This document shows, one piece after another, positions 1-9,800 of a stretch of DNA of 25,011 bases (the first letter of the stretch is position 1; every line of letters starts with the position of its first letter). This DNA is from a virus. Position numbers and translations under genes: made by a program. The notes beneath the pieces were generated by a model, which saw nothing but the letters and a program-made list of their open reading frames with translations, was not told where the DNA came from and made no database searches. The stretch lies in the IMG/VR virus record IMGVR_UViG_3300009703_000097, positions 1 through 25,011 of that record, one strand, 5' to 3'.

Positions 1-727
1 ATACAAAGGCGACTGTCTTGAAGTGATGGATAAACTTATTGCTGATGGTGTTAAGGTAGATGCAATTATTACAGACCCACCTTATGGCACTACTGCTTGT
101 AAGTGGGATAGTGTTATTCCTTTTGATGAAATGTGGTTAAGGATAAACAAGATTATAAAACCTAATGGTGCAATAGTTTTATTTGGTAGTGAGCCTTTTA
201 GTAGTGCATTAAGAATGAGTAATATTAAGAAATATAAGTATGATTGGGTTTGGGAAAAACATCATAAAACGGGTCACTTAAATGCTAAAAATAGACCAAT
301 GAAGATAATAGAAAATATATTAGTTTTTTCAAAAGAAAAACATAACTACCACCCTCAAGGATTATTGGAAATAAATAAACACACTAAAAATTCTGATAGT
401 GATATGAAAAGAGATGGCAAAAATTCAACATCTGTTGTGAATAATGCTCCACCTAAGAAGGACTATTTTCAAAAATACACCAACTATCCTGTAGAAATAT
501 TAAAATTCAATTCAATGAACTCCAACGGTGTCCACCCAACCCAAAAACCTGTAGCACTTATGGAATACCTGATAAAGACCTACACAAATGAAAATGAATT
601 GGTATTGGACTTCACAATGGGTTCAGGAACAACAGGTGTTGCTTGTAAGAACCTAAACAGAAACTTCATCGGTATCGAACTAGACGACAAGTATTTTGAC
701 ATTGCCAAGGAACGTATTAATGAATGA
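1..727 (+). CDS. Beta-class DNA methyltransferase (N6-adenine or N4-cytosine), 5' partial
   Basis: Transfers methyl groups from S-adenosylmethionine to exocyclic amino groups of DNA bases. The frame is open to the left edge: codons from base 2 read YKGDCLEVMDKL, the usual opening of this family, so the true start lies outside the window and the GTG at 23 is probably internal. Motif IV DPPY (bases 74-85) comes first, then an FGSEPFSS segment, then HPTQKP (533-550), and last the SAM-binding motif I DFTMGSGTTG (from 608); this order defines the beta class. Only a few N-terminal residues are missing. It overlaps the following nuclease gene by 8 bases. No restriction endonuclease partner is recognisable nearby, so it is best read as an orphan phage enzyme that protects phage DNA or modifies the host genome. 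Target site cannot be read from sequence. The family call is secure; the methylated base is not. Confidence 0.92.
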   Translation, partial: YKGDCLEVMDKLIADGVKVDAIITDPPYGTTACKWDSVIPFDEMWLRINKIIKPNGAIVLFGSEPFSSALRMSNIKKYKYDWVWEKHHKTGHLNAKNRPMKIIENILVFSKEKHNYHPQGLLEINKHTKNSDSDMKRDGKNSTSVVNNAPPKKDYFQKYTNYPVEILKFNSMNSNGVHPTQKPVALMEYLIKTYTNENELVLDFTMGSGTTGVACKNLNRNFIGIELDDKYFDIAKERINE

Positions 728-1073
728 TTATGAGCATTTAACACAAAAGGCAATATGTCAGTATTTAGATATGCGAGGTGTTATGTACTTTGCAGTGCCA
801 AATGGAGGGAAGCGTAATTTAATCACAGCAAAGAAACTAAAGGCAGAAGGTGTCAAAGCAGGTGTTCCTGATTTATGTGTTATTCATGATGGTCAGGCAT
901 ACTTCCTAGAAGTTAAAAAGCCTAAGACATTAAACTCAGGCAAAGGGCAACTAAGCAAAGCACAAAAGGTTATGATTGAACGAATTAAAGAAGCAGGTGG
1001 TGAAGTAGCAGTAGTTCATTCAGTAGCAGATGTTATTGAAGCCTGTATTGATTGGCACATAAACGTATTATGA
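720..1073 (+). CDS. Stand-alone VRR-NUC domain nuclease
   Basis: A 117-residue PD-(D/E)xK-type nuclease of the VRR-NUC family, which in phages is thought to act on branched DNA or as an endonuclease during recombination. Visible marks are the FAVPNGGKR segment (residues 24-32), the GVPDL motif with the first acidic residue D51, and the FLEVK core with E64 and K66, followed by a GQLSKAQ helix. The domain fills the whole protein, as is usual for phage versions. I chose ATG 720 because AAGGA lies 9 bases upstream and the protein then begins MNDYEHLTQ; an upstream start at 696 would add eight poorly matching residues and a longer overlap with the methyltransferase. It overlaps the next gene by ATGA. 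Together with the two following genes it forms a small nuclease/recombination cluster. The precise DNA substrate is not known. Confidence 0.88.
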   Translation: MNDYEHLTQKAICQYLDMRGVMYFAVPNGGKRNLITAKKLKAEGVKAGVPDLCVIHDGQAYFLEVKKPKTLNSGKGQLSKAQKVMIERIKEAGGEVAVVHSVADVIEACIDWHINVL

Positions 1074-1351
1074 GTAAGATTACTAAAAGCGCAAGAGGTC
1101 AAGCATGTACTATTCGATTAGATGGTTGTAACGGTGGTCCAAATAATGAAACAGTTGTCTTGGCTCATCTTAATGGTGGTGGTATGGGCGCTAAGTGTCT
1201 TGATATTCATGGTGCTTATTGTTGCCACAGTTGTCACGATATTCTTGATGGGCGTAAGCAATCTGATTATTCACAAGAATTTCTATTACTGAGCCACCTG
1301 ATGGGTATGAAACGAACACAAGAGATTTTAGTTAGCAAAGGATTGATATGA
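1070..1351 (+). CDS. YbcO/DUF1364-like putative nuclease
   Basis: A 93-residue protein matching the DUF1364/YbcO pattern: an N-terminal RGQACTIRLDGCNGG segment with C13 and C20, a central VLAHLN with H33, and a C-terminal GAYCCHSCHDILDGR with C51, C52, H53, C55 and H56. In the family these residues bind metal and form a small His-Me-finger-like fold, and members sit in lambdoid recombination regions beside NinB. ATG 1070 is chosen because it overlaps the preceding stop as ATGA, the coupling pattern used throughout this window; an earlier in-frame start at 1052 would add six residues inside the upstream gene. The stop overlaps the next start as ATGA. Nuclease activity is a family-level inference. 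Confidence 0.82.
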   Translation: MSKITKSARGQACTIRLDGCNGGPNNETVVLAHLNGGGMGAKCLDIHGAYCCHSCHDILDGRKQSDYSQEFLLLSHLMGMKRTQEILVSKGLI

Positions 1352-1767
1352 AAAGAGTAATTGAACGCAAGAAAGAGAAACGACATATTGTTGAATCAAT
1401 GATAGTGTCATTCTTTAGCGAACACGATGTAGACAAGGCTATTATTGAAATTATGGAAGACAAAGACTCACGTTCAACTAAGCAGAACAAATTGTATTGG
1501 GAATGGATAGGAACAGTCATAAGTCCTGAACTTGGTTACACTAAAGATGAGGTCCACATGCTACTCAGAGATAAGTTTTTAGGATACAATGAGGTAACAA
1601 CTAAGAAGGGCGAGACTATTAGAGAACTCAAAAGCACTACCAAACTAAAGGTGGGCGAGTTCAAAGATTACCTAGAGGCGATAGATATGTTTGTGGCAGA
1701 GTATGGGATAATACTACCAAGACCTGAAGATTTGTATTTAGAATCAATGGGAATAAAGAGAAGATAA
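1348..1767 (+). CDS. NinB-like recombination protein
   Basis: A 139-residue protein with two blocks characteristic of the lambda NinB (Orf) family: RSTKQNKLYWEWIG at residues 42-55, equivalent to the RSLDQN helix of NinB, and STTKLKVGEFKDYLEAI at about 96-112 followed by an aromatic/acidic helix. Lambda Orf binds single-stranded DNA and SSB and substitutes for host RecFOR in recombination. The N-terminus is basic (RKKEKR at 7-12). The centre (LGYTKDEVHMLLRDKF) resembles the variants found in non-lambdoid phages. It starts inside the stop of the YbcO-like gene, and this pairing mirrors the lambda nin region, which supports the call. Overall identity to lambda NinB is low, so the function is assigned by motif and context only. 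Confidence 0.68.
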   Translation: MKRVIERKKEKRHIVESMIVSFFSEHDVDKAIIEIMEDKDSRSTKQNKLYWEWIGTVISPELGYTKDEVHMLLRDKFLGYNEVTTKKGETIRELKSTTKLKVGEFKDYLEAIDMFVAEYGIILPRPEDLYLESMGIKRR

Positions 1768-1768
1768 G

Positions 1769-1993
1769 ATGAAATTAGAACACAGCCAAGAGTATTTAGA
1801 CGAGTTAGAGTTTATGGGAATGGTAGGAAGCACCTCAACAAAAGAGGAATTGTTAGATATGTATCATAAAGCACTGATTGTAATGTCAGAAGATAATGAT
1901 ATAACTGTAGACCAAGCGCATACAGGTGTTAGATTAATGCAAGCAGGTTTAGATGCAATAATGCCTTCAGATATAGGCGAGGAGCTACACTAA
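1769..1993 (+). CDS. Small acidic protein of unknown function
   Basis: I do not recognise this 74-residue protein. It is acidic, predicted mainly helical, rich in Met, Glu and Asp, and has no cysteine, signal peptide or membrane segment. It begins one base after the stop of the NinB-like gene, with a purine-rich AGAGAAGATAAG stretch as the ribosome site, and its stop TAA shares its last base with the start of the small terminase gene (TAATG). This tight coupling to packaging genes argues that it is real and co-translated. It could be a regulator or packaging accessory, but nothing in the sequence shows that. Confidence 0.7.
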   Translation: MKLEHSQEYLDELEFMGMVGSTSTKEELLDMYHKALIVMSEDNDITVDQAHTGVRLMQAGLDAIMPSDIGEELH

Positions 1994-2370
1994 TGGCAGC
2001 AGGTAGACCAACAAAGTACAACCAAGAGATGGTGGACAAGTCTTATGAGTATATAGAGAACTACGCAAAGTACGATGATATGATTCCAAGTATAGAAGGA
2101 TTAGCCGAAGCGTTAGACCTTTGTAGAGACACTTTATACGATTGGGCAAAGGATGATAAAAAAGAATTTTCCTACATATTAGCCAAATTACTACAAAAAC
2201 AGCAGAAAGTTCTTATCAATAACGGGCTGTCAAATACCTTTAATTCAGCGATTACTAAGTTAGTATTAGGTAAGCATGGCTTCCACGATAAAGTCGATAC
2301 AGACTTAAAATCAAGCGATGGAAGCATGAAGCCTACAGTCATTGAATTAGTGGCTAAGGATGACAAATGA
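1993..2370 (+). CDS. Terminase small subunit
   Basis: The small terminase recognises phage DNA and stimulates the large subunit during packaging into the prohead. This 125-residue protein starts MAAGRPTKYNQ, a widespread opening of phage terminase small subunits. Residues about 33-54 (SIEGLAEALDLCRDTLYDWAKD) form a helix-turn-helix that would bind the packaging site. The central helical part (about residues 60-90) fits the oligomerisation core, and the C-terminal tail is charged. It lies directly upstream of the large terminase apart from one small gene, with a one-base overlap before it and ATGA overlap after it. Family and position agree. The cos or pac site it binds was not identified. Confidence 0.85.
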   Translation: MAAGRPTKYNQEMVDKSYEYIENYAKYDDMIPSIEGLAEALDLCRDTLYDWAKDDKKEFSYILAKLLQKQQKVLINNGLSNTFNSAITKLVLGKHGFHDKVDTDLKSSDGSMKPTVIELVAKDDK

Positions 2371-2570
2371 ACGCAGGAATATCAATCTCAGATGAGTTAG
2401 GAAACAAAATACTTTTAACAGTAGAAGAAGCAAGACAGTTGTTTTGGAAGTTAGAGGAAATCTTTGGTAATGATGAAGAAGTACATCCACATACATTAAG
2501 TGCTGTGGCTAGAACATATCACCTAGGCGAGTATGACCAAGAAGAAAGCACAGATAGAATTACCACCTAA
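2367..2570 (+). CDS. Small protein between the terminase genes, unknown function
   Basis: A 67-residue acidic protein that I cannot assign. Residues about 4-36 (ISISDELGNKILLTVEEARQ and following) look like a short strand then a helix of the form seen in many small phage proteins. Its start overlaps the small terminase stop as ATGA, and its last 38 bases overlap the beginning of the large terminase gene in another frame. The overlap and the conserved-looking TVEEARQLFWKLEEIFG segment support translation. It may bind a terminase subunit, given its location, but that is only a guess from position. Confidence 0.65.
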   Translation: MNAGISISDELGNKILLTVEEARQLFWKLEEIFGNDEEVHPHTLSAVARTYHLGEYDQEESTDRITT

Positions 2571-3819
2571 GTTAGTACCTGTATTCGAGGGGGAAGCAAG
2601 ATACAGAGGTAGTTGGGGTGGACGTGGTTCAGGTAAGACAAGAACCTTTGCGCTAATGACTGCTATTATGGGTTACAAGTGGGGCATGAGTGGTAAGCAA
2701 GGACAGATACTTTGCGCTCGTGAATTTATGAACTCACTAGACGATTCATCACTAGAAGAGATTAAGACTGCTATTCGTTCTATAGATTGGTTAGACGAAT
2801 ACTATGACGTTGGTGAGAAGTACATCAAGTCTAAAGATGGCAACATTCATTACACCTTTGCAGGATTAAGACGCTCACTAGACGCTATTAAGTCTAAGGC
2901 TCGTATTATGTTGGCTTGGGTAGATGAGGCAGAGCAAGTAAGCGACATGGCTTGGCAGAAACTAATACCGACTGTACGTGAAGAAGGCTCAGAGATATGG
3001 GTAACGTGGAATCCCGAGAGTAAGTATTCAGCAACACATGAGAGGTTCAGGGTTAATCCACCTAAAGACTCTAAGATAGCAGAACTCAATTACACAGACA
3101 ATCCTTGGTTTCCATCTACACTAGAAGCAGAAAGGATTGAAGATAAAGAGAAGCGTATTGATATGTACGAACACATTTGGGAAGGTGGCTTCCTAGTGTT
3201 CAGTGAAGGCGCTTACTACTCAACAGAGATGCGTAGAGCAAAGGACGAGAAGCGTGTAGGTGAAGTAAGATACGATAGAGCAAAGGGTGTTGTTACTGCT
3301 TGGGATTTAGGTATTGGTGATTCAACATCTATATGGTTTGCACAGTTCATAGGCGCAGAAGTTCATATCATTGATTATTACGAAGCATCAGGTGTAGGAT
3401 TAGACCACTACGCGCTTAAACTTCAAGAGAAAGGCTATGTGTACGACCAACACATCCTACCACATGACGTAAGGGTTAGAGAACTAGGCACAGGCAAGTC
3501 AAGACTAGAAACACTAGACAACTTAGGAATAAGGAATATTGACATAGCGCCTGACCTACGAGTTGATGATGGTATTCAGCAGGTGAGGTCATTATTAGAT
3601 AGATGTTGGTTCGATGAGCAAAAGTGTGAAAAAGGCATTGATTGTCTGATAAACTACAGCCGTGACTACGATGAAAACGGTAAAACTTGGCGCTCAAGAC
3701 CTAGACATGATTGGTCTTCACATGGCGCAGATGCCTTTAGATACCTAGCAGTAGGTTATCGTGAATTAGATTCATCGTGGGGTAAACCATTACGTAGAAG
3801 CATTAAAGGGGTAGTTTAG
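2533..3819 (+). CDS. Terminase large subunit (packaging ATPase/nuclease)
   Basis: The motor that translocates DNA into the prohead and cuts it. In this 428-residue protein the Walker A loop GGRGSGKT is at residues 29-36, the Walker B strand with D131 and E132 at 125-132 (IMLAWVDE), and the coupling motif WVTWNP at 156-161. The C-terminal RNase H-like nuclease has acidic D258 in AWDLGIGDS and D400 in HDWSSHGADAFRY. Length and motif order are complete and fit the PBSX/Terminase_3-type group. ATG 2533 has a weak AGGCGAG upstream and places the IELPPKLVPVF segment, common before Walker A, at the N-terminus. The giant gene begins at the base after its stop. All catalytic motifs look intact. Confidence 0.97.
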   Translation: MTKKKAQIELPPKLVPVFEGEARYRGSWGGRGSGKTRTFALMTAIMGYKWGMSGKQGQILCAREFMNSLDDSSLEEIKTAIRSIDWLDEYYDVGEKYIKSKDGNIHYTFAGLRRSLDAIKSKARIMLAWVDEAEQVSDMAWQKLIPTVREEGSEIWVTWNPESKYSATHERFRVNPPKDSKIAELNYTDNPWFPSTLEAERIEDKEKRIDMYEHIWEGGFLVFSEGAYYSTEMRRAKDEKRVGEVRYDRAKGVVTAWDLGIGDSTSIWFAQFIGAEVHIIDYYEASGVGLDHYALKLQEKGYVYDQHILPHDVRVRELGTGKSRLETLDNLGIRNIDIAPDLRVDDGIQQVRSLLDRCWFDEQKCEKGIDCLINYSRDYDENGKTWRSRPRHDWSSHGADAFRYLAVGYRELDSSWGKPLRRSIKGVV

Positions 3820-6800
3820 ATGGGATTGATGGAATCATTGTTAGGATTAGAGGGTGTACAGGCAACAGGCGGTGGAGTTGCTTACGACCCAAGAGAAGAT
3901 GAGATGGAAGTGCGCTTTACAGCAGAAGGCACACCATACAACGCAAGACCCGATACACCACTTCACCCCGGACATACTAAAGCAAACCAACCTATGTTCA
4001 ATCTGCCTGTGGTAGAACAACCAACAGAGCCTTCATTACTCAATTATGGTGATAACTACTATTCAGATATACCATTTGTACCTCAAAATGTAGCGCCAAC
4101 AAACAATGTGACGCAAACTCTCGACAAAAACATAAACCCTATGGATTTATATAATCGTCAGGGCAGAGCAGATTACATACCTCAAGATACATACAATCCA
4201 AACACAGTATTTGGAGACCCAAGCCTAGAGTCTTTACCTGACCCAACAAGAGATGCTTATGCTGAACAAGATTACTATGCTGAACAAGATAGACAAGCAA
4301 AGATTGAAGCACAGTATCAGGCATTACTAAAAGCACAAGGTATTCAAGAAGATAGACGTGCTGAGTGGGATATGAACAGAGCAGACAGACAGTTCAATAC
4401 CCTAGACAAGCAATATGAAGACGACAACGCACTGAGAGTATTAGAACAATTACGACTGAAAGAAGAGAAGCAGAGATTAGAGCAACAACGCCAATATGAG
4501 CAACAACAAGAATTATTAAAGGCAGAAACCTTAGAGAATCGTGCTAATTGGGATATGCGTAGAGCAGATGACCAATTTAAGAATTTAGATACACAATACG
4601 ACATTAACAATCAGATAAACACAGACGACTTCGGTAACGAACTGTTAAATGCTAATGAACACGGTCAGACTAGATACGACATTAACGCAATCAAGCAGAA
4701 CTCATTAGACAACCTAATGATGCAAGATAAGAAGCCTACAATGAAGCAAACAGTCACAGAGCCAACTAAAGTAGACTCAGGTCTTTGGGAAGGAGCAAAG
4801 GATTTATACACGGATTTTACTAAGCCCGATAACCGTACTAAGTTACAAAAGTGGAAAGATTCAGAAGAAACCATACAAGGTGTTAAAGACAGCATTACAG
4901 GATTATTTGGCTTTGATGAAGATACTACACAAACAATAGATTCCGACTACTATAAGAATATTTTTACTAACGGTCCATCAATGTCTGATAGGTACGCCAA
5001 GGGTGTTGATTTAATCGGCAAAGGTATAGAGTATTCATTAGACGAGTTTGCAGATTCCCCTATAGGACAGATGGGTCAGCACGCTTTCGCACCACCAGGT
5101 ATTTATAAAAATTCATATAACACAAAAGATGATGGAACGCCTGACATGGTTATTCCTGATACAGGCATGACAGAGGGAATCCTACAAGGCTTCTATACAG
5201 AGATTCCGCAAGAGACATCTAGGCTAATAGCACATGGATTGAACCTAGGCGCACATCAACTAGGCAAGGAAGATATTGTAGACGCTGAATCTTGGGCTAA
5301 AACTATTCCAAATGTTTTTCCTGAAGAAAAATATCCTGAATTATGGGAAGATGGAGCATTTAATTTCGGTCGTGTAGGAACTCAATGGCTTACAGGTTAT
5401 GGCGTAGTCAAGAAGTTGATGACTAATGTCCTTAAAGACAGTGGCAAAAAGAAGTTTGCAAAAGAAGTAATAGCATCGGGTGGCGGTGGTGGCGCACTAG
5501 ATTTATCAGAAGGAAACTTGTCAACATTTGTCAATAGTACCGAATACAAAAACGCCTTGACAGAGTTCTTAGATTCTAAGATAGATGACCCTACAGCAGA
5601 AGAGTTCTTTGCTAACAAACTTAAAGCAATAGCAGAAGAAATGGGTCTTACCATTACATTGGGTGGGGCATTCTTTGCAGGTCTTAAAACAATTAAATCA
5701 TCACCCGATATTGCAAACTCTGTTAAAGACTTCCTAGACCCTAAAACTTGGGGCGCTCAGATTGAAGGGGCTACTGATAAAGCACTAGAATTAGCATCAG
5801 GCATCAAGAGTGGTGGTCGTAAAGAGATATTTAGTGGTGCAAAGGGAGCAGAAAGAGTTGGGAAGACTGATTTGATGAACAAAGCAGAGTCTTTGGAGAA
5901 ATCAGGTGCTAGTAAAGAGGACATTTGGAAAGAGACAGGATTTATTCGAGGACAAGAAGGTAATTTGAAGTTTGAGATAGACGATTCTCAGATGGAAATT
6001 AAGGACATTAGTCACCTAGATAAAGGTCCTAACACTATGGTACGTCTTAGTGAGATAGTTGACCATCCTAAACTATTTGAGGTCTATCCCGAGTTAAAGA
6101 ACATGGAGTTTTATCCGTTTGACAGTAGGATGGATGATGATGTTGGTGGTTATTTCACTCCAACCGAAAAAGGCGTTGGAATCATCAACATGAACCCAAA
6201 AACTTTAAACAAAGATGTTATTTGGAAGAAAATAGATGGTGAGTGGAAAAGAGTACCTGCAACTAAAGAAGAACTAGAAGGCTCTTACAAGAGACACGCT
6301 ACCTATAGAGCGTTTGTTAACCATGAATTAGACCATGCTGTAGCAAATATTGAGGGGCATGCTCAAGGAAGTTCACCTATAGTCGAGGCAGGTTATGTAG
6401 GTAGAGAAATAGATGCGTCAGGCAGTAGTATAAATAGCACCTTGATAGAAATGAGGCAGGCTAGGACAAAGGCTAGTAATGATTTCAACGATTTAACCGA
6501 TATTAAAAGAAGATTACAAAACAGGTTTGAATTTGTTTCAGATGAAGAGTTGGCTAAGTTTGGAATTAAAAGAGAGACGGCATTGTTAGGCGTTGATAAC
6601 AAATTAGACGACCTAAACAAAAAACTTAAAATGCTTGATAGGAATATTCAAGAAGGCGAAGTCTATCTCAATCGTGCAGGTTCTGCAAATTACAGAAAAG
6701 TAGCAGGCGAAAATTCCGCTTTTGAATCTCAAAACAGAATTGATATGACAGACGCAGAGCGCAGAGCAAATATGCCTGTGTGGAATAATGTAGCAGACGA

Positions 6801-9800
6801 AGACGCTATAATTAGAACACAATCGGTCATTTCTCAAGGTAACTTACCTTGGAAAATGTCAACTAAGGGCGATGGTGACTTCTACATTCAGAGAGTTGGT
6901 CCTAACGCAGGTAAGGTATCTAAGACAAGGCAAGGTCCAAGTGATATAGCATTCTCTACAGACCAAAGCGTATTACTGCCTGACTACGCCTACTACGCTG
7001 TGATGAATCTTGAGAAGCAATTACAAGCAAGAGCGCACGGTACAGCACAACAATCAATCAATAAGAAAGATATTGATGCTGTATTGACTGACTTCTTTCA
7101 GAATATGAAATCAGAGAGCAAAGTAACAGATGGTGTACTAGGACAGGTAGGTAAAAAAATAATTAAAGACTCTGACATAGAAAGAACAGACGTTGGTCTG
7201 TCTATCAGAGGCAAGAAAGACGGTCGCCAATATAGTATGACTGCTAACATCACAGAACATGGGCTACAGATTAAAAATATAAATGTTGACCATAAAATAC
7301 AAGGAAAGGGTGTTGGCACAGACATATACAAGGAAGCATTTAATGATGCAAAGTCACGTGGCTTAGATTTATCATCTGATTTCACCGTATCTGAAGACGC
7401 TTTAGGCTTGTACAAGAAACTTGAAAAGGAGGGTTATGATGTATGGTTTAATCCTAACGTAGAGATAAACTCAAAAGGCGTAACTCAATCATTAGACAGC
7501 AAACCTGTGGTTGTTGTGTCTACTAAAGTAGACAAAGACACTAGAATAGCACTTAATGAACAAAAAGCAGAGATTAAGGCTAAGGCTAAAGCGCAACAAC
7601 AAGAACAGTTAGACGCTAAAACTAAAGCAAAGGTGGATGAATTAGGATTCTACTCTAAAGCAGAACAAGCGTTATTAGACCTAAAACAAGAGAAGAACTC
7701 GCCTGACCATATACTTTCATACCTTAGGAAACAAGGGGTGACTCATGATGAGTTAAACGACACAGGGCTACTTGGGTTAATTATGGGTAATAAGATAGAA
7801 GGACAGCAAGTAACAAGAACAGGCTTACTTTCTCATATCAAATCGAATAAGACAAAACTTGATGAAACACAGTATCTTGGCGACAGAATTTATGATGATG
7901 CAGGTGACAGTGAATTAGATGACCCTGATTGGTATCGGGGAGCGGACGGTGGTAATGTGTCAGTTGTTGATGATACAGACTATATAAACAGCCGTGCAGA
8001 TGACATAAAATACGAATTAAACTCAGGTGATACTTTTGAGATGGAAAGGTTGTTTAATTATCTACATAGGTCTGACCCTGTGAAATACCCTAAGACCATT
8101 GATATGCAAATTGATGATTTAGACTTCGAACTGTCTGACATACGGTATCTTCAAACTCACGACCAATCGAATTATGTTGAAAATGTTAATCGCTTTTTTA
8201 ACAAACATCCTTCACACAGGGCTAATTTAGAGGACGGCTCGCACGTTGCTAAAGAAGAGTATCTGAAAAACCTTTATAAGTCTAATGATGAGAAAATAAT
8301 AGCCTTAAAGAACAAGAGAACTACAACAGATGGTTACACAGACGATTGGGCAGGGCAGATAGGCAAAAAGATAGACGATAATGAATTAGAAGCCTTAGAT
8401 TTCGATATTGATGATTATACCTACTCTGTTGCAGAGGCAGATTACCTAGACGACCCTTTTTATGAGTGGAACACTGAAAGCGGTTACACGGCTACAGGAA
8501 ATGAAAGCATTGGAATTACGATTAAAGACCCTAATGGTGATTTTATTAATAATGGCGAGCCTGTTTATAGTAGGAATGAGGCTAATATTCAGATTGGACA
8601 GCACGCTGATGATTGGGGTTATCAGACACAGGGTGAAGGAGGAACTAAATACTCTGACTACACCCAACCGGGTCTTGATGTCGAAACTTACAGAGAGATT
8701 CCTATTACATCTAAGCCTTTACATGGTGGTGATTACTGGGGTGGTCACTTCGATGAAGACAATGTAGTAGGTCATTTGCGTTTGTCTGACAAAACTGACG
8801 CAGACGGCAAGTGGGTATTGTTTATTGAAGAGTTACAGTCTGATTTGCATCAACAAGGTCGTAAGGGTGATTATGCAAGCAAAGCGCTTGATGATGCTGT
8901 TATTAAAGCCACAGACGAGGAAAAAGGCGCACAAGAAGTGTATATGACACTGAAGCGTAAATATGAAAAAGACCACCCTCTAACAGGCAAGATTGATGAG
9001 ACACTTAAAAATTATAAGACGTTAGATGAAATAAGTGACCCAACCGATGCAATGCTAAAAGAGAAATCTCGCCTTACTGATTTAATATATGAGTTGGACG
9101 TAGATAGAGATATTGACCTATTAAAAAACAAAGACTTTGCAAGTGCAAAGGTAGCACGAGACAAGGCTAAAGCGGAACTTAGAAAGTTAGTAAATAGACA
9201 AGCAAACGCTGTACCTGATTTTCCTCTAAAGAACGACAAATGGTTGGAGATGGCATTTAAACGTGCTATTAAGATTGCATCAGACGAAGGTTACGATAGA
9301 GTTGTGTGGACTAACTCACAACAGCAAGTAAATCTCTACTCTGACAGATACAGAGAGTTGTACGAGAACACGTATGACAATAAACTTCCGGGTTTTGCTA
9401 AGAGGCTAGCAAATAAGCATGGCTCACAGACAGGTACTGTCGAAGTAAATGATGTTGTCAATAATTACATCGACATCAATCCTAAACTTAAAGACGCTAT
9501 TAAAGACGGTCAACCAATGTATATAGCCCCTGTTATACCCGCAGGTGGTCTACTAGGTGGTGAAGAAACCCAAGCAGAAGAAGAGACTGAGAAAGACGGC
9601 ATCTTAAACAACGTGAAGTCTTGGAAGCCTAATAACAAACTAACCGACTTCGTTAAGATGATGGAAAACGCACCACTTGCAGTAGGCAAAGCAAAGGTTG
9701 AGGCGTATGACGATGTAGGGCATCAAGCAAAGGGTTTTGGCACTAAGGCAGGACTACTTGCTCAAGATACACCTGAAGAAGCAACTAAGGCTTTGATAAC

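Noticed and set aside
696-719. Earlier start for the VRR-NUC gene
   Set aside because: ATG 720 has a good SD and a family-like start; the earlier start lacks one.
1-727. Assigning the methyltransferase to GATC (Dam-like)
   Set aside because: It is beta class, and target specificity cannot be read from the motifs; the absence of GATC sites is not evidence that it methylates GATC.
8462-8767. 101-residue + strand frame within the giant gene
   Set aside because: Inside a continuous, domain-bearing frame with no ribosome site and no family pattern.
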